A stretch of 64,000 bases of DNA from positions 1 to 64,000 of the forward strand of contig NZ_JACSKY010000006.1 in assembly GCF_018617855.1 (NCBI RefSeq). Reading direction: 5' to 3'. The stretch comes from Exiguobacterium qingdaonense (lineage in GTDB: Bacteria > Bacillota > Bacilli > Exiguobacteriales > Exiguobacteriaceae). The notes beneath the pieces were generated by a model. That model was given only the letters and a program-made list of their open reading frames with translations. It searched no databases and had not been told where the DNA came from. Below, piece by piece: positions 51,274 through 59,926 of this stretch. Numbering within the stretch: position 1 is the stretch's first letter; the number at the start of each line of letters is the position of its first letter. A program made the translations under genes and the position numbers.

Positions 51274-52401
51274 ATGGCTGGCCCAATTCAAACGAATGAA
51301 CGGATTATCTTGTATGACATTATCCGAGGGTTTGCCCTCTGCGGCATTTTCCTCGTCAATATCCCGAGTATGCTCGGGAGCGACTGGATGTTCGGTCGCC
51401 CTGACTATGCGGGGAGCGATCTATTCGTCCGGACACTCTTCGACTTGTTCGTCCAGACGAAGTTTTATACGATTTTCTCCCTTCTATTCGGGATCGGCTT
51501 TTCGATTTTCCTCGAGCGTTCTTACGCTCGTGGCGAATCGATCAGTCGTTACATACGCCGGATTTTGATTCTCTTCTTGTTCGGTCTCGCGCACTTGGCG
51601 ATTTGGTCAGGAGATATCCTCCATACGTACGCCATGTGGGGCTTGTTGCTTCCCCTCTTTTACGGATTGAGCAACCGCGCCATTCTGGCGTGGGCGTGGG
51701 GATTACTGATTGGGAGTTTCTTCTTGTTTTATGGATCATCGGCGCTTGTAGAATGGGCAAATGGGGGTGACTTCAATAGCGGGGCCCCATTCCCGACACC
51801 CTATAATATGGGATTCGGTACTTGGTTCGACTACCGTCTACAAATTGAGATATTCACTGCCATGTCGAATTCACTCCTTGTGGGCATTGAAATTTTAAGC
51901 TTGTTCTTGTTCGGTCTTTATATTGGACGCGAACGAAAGCTTCTCACATGGTCGATTCAAGGACTAACTCGAACTGCGATAATATGTGCCCTGTTCACCT
52001 TGCCATTTTTCGGGATCATCATCTGGCACCATTACGGTCAAGGCGAGGCATATTACTGGGTAAATCTCGTTGCCGTTCTCGTTTCCGGAAAGCTACTCGC
52101 TACGACATACGTCTGTCTGTTCACCATCGCCGTTCGAAAAGGTCGCACGTTCGCCCCGCTTCAAGCGCTCGGACGAATGGCACTCACGAACTATTTGACA
52201 CATACGTTGATCATTGTCTTGCCAGTGATCGCACTCGGGGCGTACGGGACGCTTTCATTAACCGAAGGTCTATTCCTCAGCATCGCCATTTTGATTGCCC
52301 AATCGTTCTTCTCGATGTGGTGGCTAAAAGATCACCGTTATGGACCGTTTGAGAAACTATGGCGTCTCGGAACATACGGACGCCAAACGAAATCGTCTTA
52401 A
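51274..52401 (+). CDS. DUF418-family membrane protein (YeiB-like)
   Basis: A 375-residue membrane protein with about ten helices. DIIRGFALCGIFLVNIPSML at the N-terminus and LQALGRMALTNYLTHTLI near the C-terminus are the DUF418/YeiB hallmarks. Members are membrane proteins of unknown transport or acyltransfer function. It lies 20 bases after the ABC-F gene and is probably co-transcribed with it. Confidence 0.9.
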   Translation: MAGPIQTNERIILYDIIRGFALCGIFLVNIPSMLGSDWMFGRPDYAGSDLFVRTLFDLFVQTKFYTIFSLLFGIGFSIFLERSYARGESISRYIRRILILFLFGLAHLAIWSGDILHTYAMWGLLLPLFYGLSNRAILAWAWGLLIGSFFLFYGSSALVEWANGGDFNSGAPFPTPYNMGFGTWFDYRLQIEIFTAMSNSLLVGIEILSLFLFGLYIGRERKLLTWSIQGLTRTAIICALFTLPFFGIIIWHHYGQGEAYYWVNLVAVLVSGKLLATTYVCLFTIAVRKGRTFAPLQALGRMALTNYLTHTLIIVLPVIALGAYGTLSLTEGLFLSIAILIAQSFFSMWWLKDHRYGPFEKLWRLGTYGRQTKSS

Positions 52402-52429
52402 GATCGGACTTTATTGTCCGGTCTTTTTT
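52401..52429 (+). terminator. Intrinsic terminator of the ABC-F/DUF418 unit
   Basis: GATCGGAC / GTCCGGTC stem followed by six T. Confidence 0.85.
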
Positions 52430-52432
52430 CAA

Positions 52433-52465
52433 ACAAAAACTGCAGACGTATGAACGTCTGCAGTT
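52433..52465 (-). terminator. Intrinsic terminator of ppaC
   Basis: AACTGCAGACGT / ACGTCTGCAGTT stem followed by TTTTTG on the minus strand. Confidence 0.85.
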
Positions 52466-52491
52466 CCGCTCGAGGCCACGGCTTCGAGTTT

Positions 52492-53421
52492 TTATTTTGT
52501 CGCGGCTTCAGTCAAGAATGGCACGATTTGCTTCTTACGTGAGACGACGCCAGGAAGTGTCGCCAATCCGTTTTGAAGAGTCACGTTGAACGCTTGTTCG
52601 AAGAGTTCTGGTTTTGGTCCAACGACGATAGCTTCCGAATCGTTCGTCAAAATGTTCGTGATGGCGAATACGAACAAATCCAAGTTTTTTGCTGCAACCG
52701 TGTTGGCAATCGCGGCTTCGACTTCTTCTTTACGGTTCAAGACATCATTCGCATCGACCGTGTTCACCTGTGCGATTTCGACACGATAGTCCCCCATCGC
52801 AAACTCCTTCGAATCGAGTGAGATGAGCTCTTCAATCGTTTTTTGACTGAGGTCCGCACCCGCTTTGAGCATCTCGAGACCGTATGTTTCCGCATCGACG
52901 CCAGCGATTTCAGCAAGTTCTTTCGCCGCTTTGATATCCTCGTCCGTACATGTCGGCGATTTGAAGAGAAGCGAGTCCGAGATGATGGCTGAAAGCATCA
53001 AACCAGCCATGTCCGCTGCGATGTCGATGCTATGCTCTTTATACAACTTCAACAAGATCGTCGCCGTACATCCGACTGGCTCCGCACGATAGTAGAGCGG
53101 GTCTGCCGTTTGAAAGTTCGCGATGCGGTGGTGGTCGATGACCTCAAGGATTCGCACGTCTTCAATGCCATCCGCACTTTGCTGGAATTCGTTATGGTCG
53201 ACTAAGATGACTTCTTCTGCCTCGCCTTTCACGCTTTCAATCAAACGTGGTGCTTTCACGCGGAAGTGATCGAGCGCATATTGCGTTTCCCCGTTCACTT
53301 CACCGAGACGGACCGCTTCTGCGTCCATCCCTAATTTCTTTTTCAACTCGGCATAGGCGAGTGCTGATGTGATCGTGTCGGTATCTGGATTTTTATGTCC
53401 GAAGACTAGTACTGTACTCAT
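52492..53421 (-). CDS. ppaC: Manganese-dependent inorganic pyrophosphatase
   Basis: Family II pyrophosphatase of 309 residues, DHH superfamily; hydrolyses the pyrophosphate made by biosynthetic reactions. The metal ligands lie in [17 protein letters not shown] and [10 protein letters not shown], and the C-terminal substrate-binding SRKKQ is present. Length matches B. subtilis PpaC. Confidence 0.97.
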   Translation of the reverse strand: MSTVLVFGHKNPDTDTITSALAYAELKKKLGMDAEAVRLGEVNGETQYALDHFRVKAPRLIESVKGEAEEVILVDHNEFQQSADGIEDVRILEVIDHHRIANFQTADPLYYRAEPVGCTATILLKLYKEHSIDIAADMAGLMLSAIISDSLLFKSPTCTDEDIKAAKELAEIAGVDAETYGLEMLKAGADLSQKTIEELISLDSKEFAMGDYRVEIAQVNTVDANDVLNRKEEVEAAIANTVAAKNLDLFVFAITNILTNDSEAIVVGPKPELFEQAFNVTLQNGLATLPGVVSRKKQIVPFLTEAATK

Positions 53422-53494
53422 ATCTCATTCTCCTCACTAAATAGTTTTCCCTTATCCATTATAACGTCCACGGCATTTCTTTCAATTCCCAAAC

Positions 53495-53517
53495 AAAAAG
53501 AGCCATGTCGGCTCTTA
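53495..53517 (-). terminator. Terminator of the 44-residue acidic protein gene
   Basis: AAGAGCC / GGCTCTT stem overlapping the stop codon and followed by TTTTTG on the minus strand. Confidence 0.7.
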
Positions 53518-53649
53518 TGATTGTTCGTCTTCATCTGTCTCCTCGAGGTCGGAATGATCTCCTTTTGAATCCTCTTCGTGGGAGATATCCGGTTGATCTC
53601 GTTTTAACTTCTCTTTCTCTTCTTGTTCACGCTTTTCTTTGTCTGACAT
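53515..53649 (-). CDS. Small highly charged protein of 44 residues
   Basis: AAAGGATGA lies upstream of an ATG at 53649 that opens MSDKEKREQEEKEKLKRDQP and continues with ISHEEDSKGDHSDLEETDED to a stop fused with a terminator. It is Glu/Asp/Lys rich, with a helical basic-acidic N-terminal half and an acidic tail, and probably disordered. No family recognised; the RBS and closely fitting terminator support a real gene. Confidence 0.6.
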   Translation of the reverse strand: MSDKEKREQEEKEKLKRDQPDISHEEDSKGDHSDLEETDEDEQS

Positions 53650-53746
53650 ATTACGTCATCCTTTCGAAAATCTGACTTGTCGTAATCTGTTCCCCAAGCT
53701 AGATTTCACGAAACGACATTTCATCAAACGTAAACAAACTGAAACG

Positions 53747-54028
53747 TCAGGCCTGTACGAAGACGATTTCTTCTCCGCGGAGCTCGACTTTCACGTCTTG
53801 CCCCTGGAACAACCACTCATCTTGTTCCGCCACGACGAAACGAATGCCGTCTTCTTCTGTCTCAACAGCCGCATTGCTCACGTCTTCCGTGATGACCCCG
53901 ACGGAGAAACCGTGTGTCAAGTCTGTTGAACCCCCGTATTTTGCAAACAAACGAACCGTTTGGCCCGCTTCGACTTCCATCTCTTGTTTGAACCATTGGA
54001 GCGCTTCTTCTGTTACTTGAATCTTCAT
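53747..54028 (-). CDS. HesB/YneR-family protein
   Basis: A 93-residue protein with the HesB/IscA-like fold: MKIQVTEEALQWFKQEM, VRLFAKYGGS and THGFSVGV. The cysteines of true A-type iron-sulfur carriers are lacking, as is usual for the YneR subgroup, whose function is unknown. GGAGGAGA precedes the ATG. Confidence 0.85.
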   Translation of the reverse strand: MKIQVTEEALQWFKQEMEVEAGQTVRLFAKYGGSTDLTHGFSVGVITEDVSNAAVETEEDGIRFVVAEQDEWLFQGQDVKVELRGEEIVFVQA

Positions 54029-54095
54029 AACATCTCCTCCTCTCGACTACTCCTTTCATTCTAAACGTTTCAAAAGAGTCGAGCGAGGAAGTTGC

Positions 54096-55055
54096 CTAAA
54101 GTGTTGTGCCAACTTGATAGCTCACCGTCATGCCATGCGTTTCCGGTTGAGCCCCGTTCATCTCGGCGAGCGTCGTTTCAAATAAGCGTCGCCCGATTTT
54201 TTCATTCGGTGAGAGCATCGTCGACAGTCCGAACGCATGACCGATTGGATGCCCGTCAAACCCTAGCATGGCGACTTCTTCAGGGATGGCGATATGCCTT
54301 CTTTGCATCTCTCCTAAAAATCCGAGGGCGACATAATCAGACGAGAAAAAGAGCGCTCGAGGACGCTCTTTTTGTGAGAGGAACGTTTCAGCTAACCGAA
54401 TGCCGTCCTCGCTCGTCAAATAACCGGTCCAAATCCATTGCTGACGCGCATGCGCTACTTCATCGAAATAGGCTTGCTGACGCGCAAGGGAACTGGGACT
54501 ATGGCTTCTTGACAAGATGATTCCAATCTCTTCATATCCGTGTTCCTGTAACACACGAATACCTGATATGAACGACGCGTAATGATCAACATGAATCGAC
54601 GAAATTGTCTCCGGTGCGCCGACAGTCGCCACAGCGATTGGTCCATAGGCGCGATACGTCTCCATTTCCTTAAAGGACATCTCGTGGGACAAAACAATCG
54701 CCCCATCGACTTCGCGATGTTTCAATAAATCGAGCGCTTGCCGTTCTTCATTCAGTTTATATTCCGTTTGCCACATGACGAGTCGGTAGTTATGCTCGAG
54801 CGCCGCCTTGGCGAGTCCATTAACGAAGAAACCGTAATACGGATGATCCATGTACGGCAAGATAACGACGATTCGTTGTGTCTTTCCTGTTGACAACGTC
54901 AACGCCTGTTGATTCCGCAAATACCCGAGCTCCTTCATCGCTTCATGGACACGGACCCGCTTTTCTTTCGATACGTACGGATGCTCGTTCAAGACGCGCG
55001 AGACCGTCGTCACCGAAACGTCAGCGTGCTTTGCGATATCTCGAATGTTTGCCAT
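54096..55055 (-). CDS. LacI-family transcriptional regulator
   Basis: A 319-residue repressor: N-terminal helix-turn-helix (ANIRDIAKHADVSVTTVSRV, then LNEHPYVSKEKR) and hinge, and a periplasmic-binding-protein-like sensor domain (VVILPYMDHPYYGFFVNGLA; GAIVLSHEMS; MLGFDGHPIG). Effector unknown. ATG 55055 has GAGG 9-10 bases upstream. It is in one unit with the small gene before it, whose promoter region holds a perfect palindrome typical of LacI operators, so autoregulation is likely. Confidence 0.92.
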   Translation of the reverse strand: MANIRDIAKHADVSVTTVSRVLNEHPYVSKEKRVRVHEAMKELGYLRNQQALTLSTGKTQRIVVILPYMDHPYYGFFVNGLAKAALEHNYRLVMWQTEYKLNEERQALDLLKHREVDGAIVLSHEMSFKEMETYRAYGPIAVATVGAPETISSIHVDHYASFISGIRVLQEHGYEEIGIILSRSHSPSSLARQQAYFDEVAHARQQWIWTGYLTSEDGIRLAETFLSQKERPRALFFSSDYVALGFLGEMQRRHIAIPEEVAMLGFDGHPIGHAFGLSTMLSPNEKIGRRLFETTLAEMNGAQPETHGMTVSYQVGTTL

Positions 55056-55065
55056 TCGTCTCACC

Positions 55066-55299
55066 TCAACTTGTCAGTCTTTGCATATAGTGTACCCACT
55101 CTGCTTGCTGACTGTCACCTCTTTCGACGACTTGACAACGAATCGCCTGAACGAGGCGGAAGCGCTCTTCTATCGGTAAATGGAGAAACTCTTCACGAAA
55201 ACGGGTACACAACATCTTTCCAAACGGTGTATACAACTGATTGATGACGAGCTCGTATACGATTCCACTGCACCATGTCTTCCACGTTGTCGATTTCAT
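55066..55299 (-). CDS. Small hypothetical protein co-encoded with the LacI regulator
   Basis: A 77-residue protein (LYTPFGKMLCTRFREEFLHL, then PIEERFRLVQAIRCQVVERG), helical and soluble, with no family I recognise. A GGAGGGGA site stands 6 bases before the ATG. It ends 10 bases before the LacI-regulator start, so the two are one operon. Confidence 0.7.
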   Translation of the reverse strand: MKSTTWKTWCSGIVYELVINQLYTPFGKMLCTRFREEFLHLPIEERFRLVQAIRCQVVERGDSQQAEWVHYMQRLTS

Positions 55300-55333
55300 A
55301 TCGGTTCCCCTCCCTTTGTCTATACCGTATCTT

Positions 55334-55349
55334 CTGAAACGCGTTTCAG
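55334..55349. promoter_or_regulatory. LacI-type operator (perfect 16-bp palindrome)
   Basis: CTGAAACGCGTTTCAG is fully symmetrical with the central CG of LacI/GalR-family sites. It lies 35 bases before the start of the operon that encodes the LacI regulator, close to a TATAGA -10 candidate. It probably mediates autorepression. Confidence 0.65.
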
Positions 55350-55376
55350 AGCAAGCATCATTTTAAAAAAAGTTTA

Positions 55377-55389
55377 TTTCCGAACATTA
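55377..55389 (+). promoter_or_regulatory. PurBox-like site 1
   Basis: TTTCCGAACATTA matches the B. subtilis PurR box core (CCGAACAWT). It lies upstream of the permease promoter and has a perfect inverted copy at 55501-55513. Confidence 0.6.
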
Positions 55390-55432
55390 TTTATTCTTAA
55401 CTTCCATTTTTCACGTTTTTTACTCAAAACAA

Positions 55433-55461
55433 TTGACGGGAATTAAACAATTTTGTATAGT
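55433..55461 (+). promoter_or_regulatory. Promoter of the PbuG-like permease gene
   Basis: TTGACG (55433-55438) and TATAGT (55456-55461) with a 17-base spacer. Confidence 0.75.
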
Positions 55462-55500
55462 CATCAAGTTGATAACGTTAATTTAAACATTTTTATTAAT

Positions 55501-55513
55501 TAATGTTCGGAAA
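55501..55513 (-). promoter_or_regulatory. PurBox-like site 2 (inverted)
   Basis: TAATGTTCGGAAA is the exact reverse complement of site 1 and lies between the -10 and the ribosome binding site of the permease gene, about 33 bases downstream of the expected transcription start. A protein bound here would block elongation or initiation. Confidence 0.6.
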
Positions 55514-55538
55514 TAGACCGAAATAAGGAGTTTTATCG

Positions 55539-56828
55539 ATGAATATCTTTCAACTGAAACAACATGGAACGAATGTTAAACAGGAAGTGACCGCCGGAAT
55601 CACAACGTTCGTCACGATGGCGTACATCTCTGTCGTCAACCCGGCTATCCTTTCTGATGCTGGGATCCCGTTCGCTCAAGCATTCACGGCAACAATCATC
55701 GCCATCCTCATCGGGACAGGCTTGATGGCGTTTTATGCGAACTTACCGATTGCGGTGGCGCCAGGGATGGGGCTCAACGCATTCTTCGCTTACACGCTTG
55801 TCGCCCAAGAGCAGATTGCCCCGTCCGCCGCGCTCGGCGTCGTGTTCGTCTCGTCCGTCTTCTTTTTGATTTTGTCGCTCTCACCGATTCGGACAAAACT
55901 GATTCAAGCAATACCGACTTCGTTGAAGCATGCCATCACGACCGGAATCGGTCTTTTCATCGCTTCACTTGGATTAAAGTTATCAGGCTTGATCGTTGCC
56001 GATGAAGCGAACTTGGTACGTCTCGGTGACGTGTCCTCGCCAGAAGTACTCCTTGTACTCGGTGGTTTGATCGTCTCGGCACTTCTCTTCTCACGCAACG
56101 TACCCGGTTCTTTACTTATTGGGATGGTACTCACCGGGATTGTGGCGTACTTCATGGACATCTTACAAATCGACGGCGTCACGGCGATGCCGACGCTTCC
56201 GGAAGGGCTCATGGTCAACCCTGTGACGGCATTTAGTGACGTCATTCAATATGGTTTGTTCGGGGCTGTCCTCTCGTTCTTCCTCGTCACATTGTTCGAT
56301 ACGACAGGTACGCTAGTCGGTGTCGGAAAACAGGCGGGGCTCTTAAAAGAAGATGGAACAATCGAAAACGGTCACCGTGCACTCTTTGCCGATTCGCTTG
56401 CCACAATGGGTGGATCGCTCGTCGGAACGAGTCCGTCTACGGCATACATCGAGTCTGCCGCCGGTGTCGCCCAAGGTGGACGTACAGGTCTCACGACGGC
56501 CATCGTCGCTGGATTGTTCGGATTGACACTTTTCTTCAGCCCGCTCATCGGCGCGATTTCTGGCGTCGCGGCGATCACGGCTCCCGCCCTCATCATCGTC
56601 GGTGCACTCATGTTGACGAATGTCCGGTACATCGACTGGAGCGATTTTAGCGAATACTTCCCAGCATTCATGACGATTTTGATTATGCCATTGTCAGGCA
56701 GCATCGAACGCGGAATCGCATTCGGATTCATCCTATACCCAATCTTCAAAGCGATGAACAAAGAGACGGTTCACCCGCTCATCTACTTGTTCGCCGCACT
56801 CTTCATCTTGGAAATGTTCTTCCTATGA
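55539..56828 (+). CDS. pbuG: Guanine/hypoxanthine permease (PbuG/AzgA-like, NCS2 family)
   Basis: A 429-residue purine permease with 12-14 helices. VTAGITTFVTMAYISVVNPA, APGMGLNAFFAYT, FDTTGTLVGVGKQAG and GTSPSTAYIESAAGV are the motifs of the AzgA-like branch. It brings in hypoxanthine/guanine for salvage. Two PurBox-like sites around its promoter suggest PurR control. I see no purine riboswitch. PbuO is a close alternative name. AAGGAG precedes the ATG. Confidence 0.88.
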   Translation: MNIFQLKQHGTNVKQEVTAGITTFVTMAYISVVNPAILSDAGIPFAQAFTATIIAILIGTGLMAFYANLPIAVAPGMGLNAFFAYTLVAQEQIAPSAALGVVFVSSVFFLILSLSPIRTKLIQAIPTSLKHAITTGIGLFIASLGLKLSGLIVADEANLVRLGDVSSPEVLLVLGGLIVSALLFSRNVPGSLLIGMVLTGIVAYFMDILQIDGVTAMPTLPEGLMVNPVTAFSDVIQYGLFGAVLSFFLVTLFDTTGTLVGVGKQAGLLKEDGTIENGHRALFADSLATMGGSLVGTSPSTAYIESAAGVAQGGRTGLTTAIVAGLFGLTLFFSPLIGAISGVAAITAPALIIVGALMLTNVRYIDWSDFSEYFPAFMTILIMPLSGSIERGIAFGFILYPIFKAMNKETVHPLIYLFAALFILEMFFL

Positions 56829-56840
56829 GTTAGACAGAAG

Positions 56841-56868
56841 ATCCTTGTCATGTGACGAGGATTTTTTT
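56841..56868 (+). terminator. Intrinsic terminator of the purine permease gene
   Basis: ATCCTTGTC / GACGAGGAT stem with a 4-base loop, followed by seven T. Confidence 0.85.
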
Positions 56869-57056
56869 CTGTTATACATGCTCCTTACCTGTTTCATATC
56901 AGAAAAGAGATGAATATCGCTTCAATGAGATACGTTATCAATTAGACAGTATTTTACAAATAAATCAGTTTTTCTCCCCATTTTTCTGTAATTTTTCTAC
57001 TCATTGTGAAATAATGACGTTGAAATCGCTATCATGAGAAGAAAGAAGGAATGGTT

Positions 57057-57794
57057 ATGCCGAATGTGGCTCTATTCGTTACGTGTTTGTCCGATACGTT
57101 ATTTCCATCTGTCGGACAAGCGACAGTCGAACTACTCGAACATTTAGGGTGTGATGTGACTTTCCCGTTTGAACAGACTTGCTGCGGGCAACCCGCTTAC
57201 AATAGTGGCTATCATGAGGAGACAAAAAAAATTGCCAAACACATGATTGAAACGTTCGAGAAGACGGATGCAGAGTATATCGTCGGACCATCGGGATCGT
57301 GTGTCATGATGATGCGCGACTATCCGCATTTGTTTCAAGATGATCCGGTGTGGGGCCCCCGCGCAGAAGCGCTTGCCGCCAAAACGTTCGAACTGACGCA
57401 GTTCATCGTCGATGTGCTCGAAGTTTCCGATGTCGGTGCCAAGTTTCCCGCTACAGCGACCTATCACGCGTCTTGCCATATGACCCGCCTGCTCGGAATC
57501 GAAGCGGCTCCCGGAAAGTTACTCGGAAATGTCGATGGACTGACGATGGTCCCCCTCGCGAACGTACATAACTGTTGTGGGTTCGGCGGGACATTCTCCG
57601 TCAAAATGCCAGACGTGTCGGTGCAGATGGTAGATGAAAAAGTCGAATCGATTTTGCAATCAGGCGCAGAGGTGTTGATTGGAGCGGATGCGTCATGCCT
57701 GATGAACATCGGCGGACGTCTTCATAAACAGGGACATCCAATTAAAGTGATGCATATCGCCGAAGTCTTAAATGAAGGGGTGAAGCAAGCATGA
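57057..57794 (+). CDS. lutA: L-lactate utilization protein LutA
   Basis: Iron-sulfur-cluster-related subunit of the LutABC L-lactate oxidation complex, which turns lactate to pyruvate. The 245-residue protein has two CCG domains: [12 protein letters not shown] near residue 42, and [13 protein letters not shown] near residue 180. ATG 57057 is 7 bases after AAGGA; an in-frame ATG at 57051 touches that site. First gene of the operon, overlapping lutB. Confidence 0.95.
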   Translation: MPNVALFVTCLSDTLFPSVGQATVELLEHLGCDVTFPFEQTCCGQPAYNSGYHEETKKIAKHMIETFEKTDAEYIVGPSGSCVMMMRDYPHLFQDDPVWGPRAEALAAKTFELTQFIVDVLEVSDVGAKFPATATYHASCHMTRLLGIEAAPGKLLGNVDGLTMVPLANVHNCCGFGGTFSVKMPDVSVQMVDEKVESILQSGAEVLIGADASCLMNIGGRLHKQGHPIKVMHIAEVLNEGVKQA

Positions 57795-59197
57795 GCATGG
57801 GGATTCGGTTAGATGAGAAGTTTCAGGACCGTCGGAAAGACGGGATTGAGGATGCGTTTATGCGTCAAGCCGTCAGTTCGGCTCAAAACCGGCTACGGGA
57901 TGGACGGTTGCATGCTGCGGGCGAACTCGGGGACTGGGAAGCGTTTCGCAATCATTCGGAAGAAATTCGTCAGCATGTGCTTGAACATTTGGACTATTAC
58001 TTATATCAATTGAGCGAAAATGTCTCAAAACGTGGCGGGAGCGTCTTTTTCGCAGAGACACCAGAAGAGGCGAATCGCTACATTCGGGAGGTCGTTCGCT
58101 CGAAACAAGCCAAACATGTCGTGAAATCGAAATCGATGGTCACGGAAGAAATCGGATTGAACGAGGCACTTCAGGAAGAAGGTTGCACCGTCGTCGAATC
58201 CGACCTCGGGGAATGGATTTTGCAACTCGATGAAGACCCACCGTCCCACATCGTCGCCCCGGCCCTGCATAAAGATCGAGACGCTGTACACGAGACGTTC
58301 ACTGCTCATGGATATACCGGTTCAAATGATCCGACTGAACTTGGTCGTTATGCGCGTCAAGAGCTGCGCAAAGACTTTTTGAAGGCAGAAGTCGGGATCA
58401 CCGGCTGTAATTTCGCCATCGCGGAGAGCGGGGCCGTCGGGCTTGTGACGAATGAAGGGAACGGACGCATGGTGACGTCGCTTCCTGACACGGTCATCTC
58501 TGTCATGGGGATGGAACGGGTCGTCCCGTCCTATGAAGAGTTCGAGGTGCTCGTCAATATGTTATGCCGAAGTGCCGTCGGTCAGCGACTTACGTCATAC
58601 ATCACGACATTCGCCGGAACACGCACGGCCGGTGAAGTCGATGGACCAGAAGAATTCCACCTCGTCATCGTCGACAATAAACGTTCCGGCATTCTCGGGA
58701 CACAGTTCCAATCGGTTTTGCAATGTATCCGCTGCGCGGCCTGTATCAACGTTTGTCCCGTCTACCGTCATATCGGTGGTCATGCGTACGGGTCAATCTA
58801 CCCGGGTCCGATTGGTGCCGTCTTGGCTCCGCTTCTTGACGGATACGAGAACTATAAAGAACTCCCTTACGCGTCGAGTCTCTGTGGTGCCTGTACCGAA
58901 GCGTGTCCCGTAAAGATTCCGCTACACGAGCTGTTGATCGAACATCGCCGTGTCATCGTAGAGGAGAAAAAACAATCGCCTTTTGTGGAACGGATCGCGA
59001 TGAAAGGATTTGCCGTCACGTCATCAAGTCCGTTCTTGTTCGAAGCAGCGGAACACGTTGCACCGTTTGCGACATCGCCATTCGCCACATCCGGACAAAT
59101 CGAAAAAGGACTGCCTGCTTGGACGGATTCAAAAGATTTGCCGCAACCAAATAAACAGACTGTCCGAGATTGGTTCAAGAAACGGGGGAACGCATGA
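57791..59197 (+). CDS. lutB: L-lactate utilization iron-sulfur protein LutB
   Basis: A 468-residue subunit with an N-terminal LUD domain (about 50-290, with the glycine-rich [18 protein letters not shown]) and two 4Fe-4S ferredoxin motifs, [12 protein letters not shown] and CGACTEACP. Length and order match B. subtilis LutB. The start overlaps the lutA stop (ATGA). Confidence 0.96.
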   Translation: MSMGIRLDEKFQDRRKDGIEDAFMRQAVSSAQNRLRDGRLHAAGELGDWEAFRNHSEEIRQHVLEHLDYYLYQLSENVSKRGGSVFFAETPEEANRYIREVVRSKQAKHVVKSKSMVTEEIGLNEALQEEGCTVVESDLGEWILQLDEDPPSHIVAPALHKDRDAVHETFTAHGYTGSNDPTELGRYARQELRKDFLKAEVGITGCNFAIAESGAVGLVTNEGNGRMVTSLPDTVISVMGMERVVPSYEEFEVLVNMLCRSAVGQRLTSYITTFAGTRTAGEVDGPEEFHLVIVDNKRSGILGTQFQSVLQCIRCAACINVCPVYRHIGGHAYGSIYPGPIGAVLAPLLDGYENYKELPYASSLCGACTEACPVKIPLHELLIEHRRVIVEEKKQSPFVERIAMKGFAVTSSSPFLFEAAEHVAPFATSPFATSGQIEKGLPAWTDSKDLPQPNKQTVRDWFKKRGNA

Positions 59198-59889
59198 TGA
59201 ATCCTGGTACGATCACAAACCGTGAAGATTTTTTACAACGCATCGCCAAACAATTTGGTCGTGAAGTCGACCTCACGCCACCAAAGCGGGAGTATACACA
59301 TCGTCCGCAAGACGAGGTGTTGAAAGGCGCGAGCGAAGAAGAGCTACTTGAAACGTTTCGTATGGTCGCCACCCGAATTCATACCGACTTGGTGGAATGT
59401 GAATCTGCGAATCTTGATGATACGCTCCGCCTTTTGATTGAGCGTTATGATGGAACACGGATTCTCGCAGAAAACGATGAGCGAATTTCCGCTTGGGCAC
59501 CTTCAACGAGCGAGACGTTCGTTTGGTGGGATTCAACAAAACCAGAAACGAGTCGAGAACTCGCCGCCCGTGCTGACATCGGGATCACGATTGCGGATGC
59601 GGCGTTTGCGGAAAGTGCGACAATCGCCCAATATGCGAAGCCTGGTAAATCACGGACGATCAGTCTGTTACCACAAGACCATATTGCCATCATCCCGAAA
59701 TCTGTCCTCGTTCCACGTATGACGCAAACCGCACAACAACTTGCTGCACTCGACCGAGACGGTCTCCATTCCCCGAACGGTGTCAATTTCATCTCCGGTC
59801 CGTCGAATTCGGCCGACATCGAGATGAACCTGATCGTCGGTGTGCATGGGCCTGTTCGAGTCGCCTATGTTTTAGTGCATGACCTATAA
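59197..59889 (+). CDS. lutC: L-lactate utilization protein LutC
   Basis: A 230-residue LUD-domain protein, the third component of the lactate-oxidising complex. Segments ADIGITIADAAFAESATIAQ, PQDHIAIIPKSVLVPRM, and GPSNSADIEMNLIVGVHGP are typical. Two adjacent ATGs (59194, 59197) follow GGGGGA; the second has the better spacing, both overlap or abut the lutB stop. No lutR regulator or lactate permease is in the window. Confidence 0.95.
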   Translation: MNPGTITNREDFLQRIAKQFGREVDLTPPKREYTHRPQDEVLKGASEEELLETFRMVATRIHTDLVECESANLDDTLRLLIERYDGTRILAENDERISAWAPSTSETFVWWDSTKPETSRELAARADIGITIADAAFAESATIAQYAKPGKSRTISLLPQDHIAIIPKSVLVPRMTQTAQQLAALDRDGLHSPNGVNFISGPSNSADIEMNLIVGVHGPVRVAYVLVHDL

Positions 59890-59891
59890 GT

Positions 59892-59926
59892 ACAGCCCCT
59901 CCATCATTGACGGAGGGGCTGTGTTT
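59892..59926. terminator. Bidirectional terminator after lutC
   Basis: ACAGCCCCTCC / GGAGGGGCTGT stem with a 9-base loop, between convergent genes. Confidence 0.85.

Noticed and set aside
55462-55538. Purine riboswitch in the pbuG-like leader
   Set aside because: The leader is too short (about 75 bases) and lacks the conserved loop sequences of the purine aptamer; PurBox-like sites explain it better.
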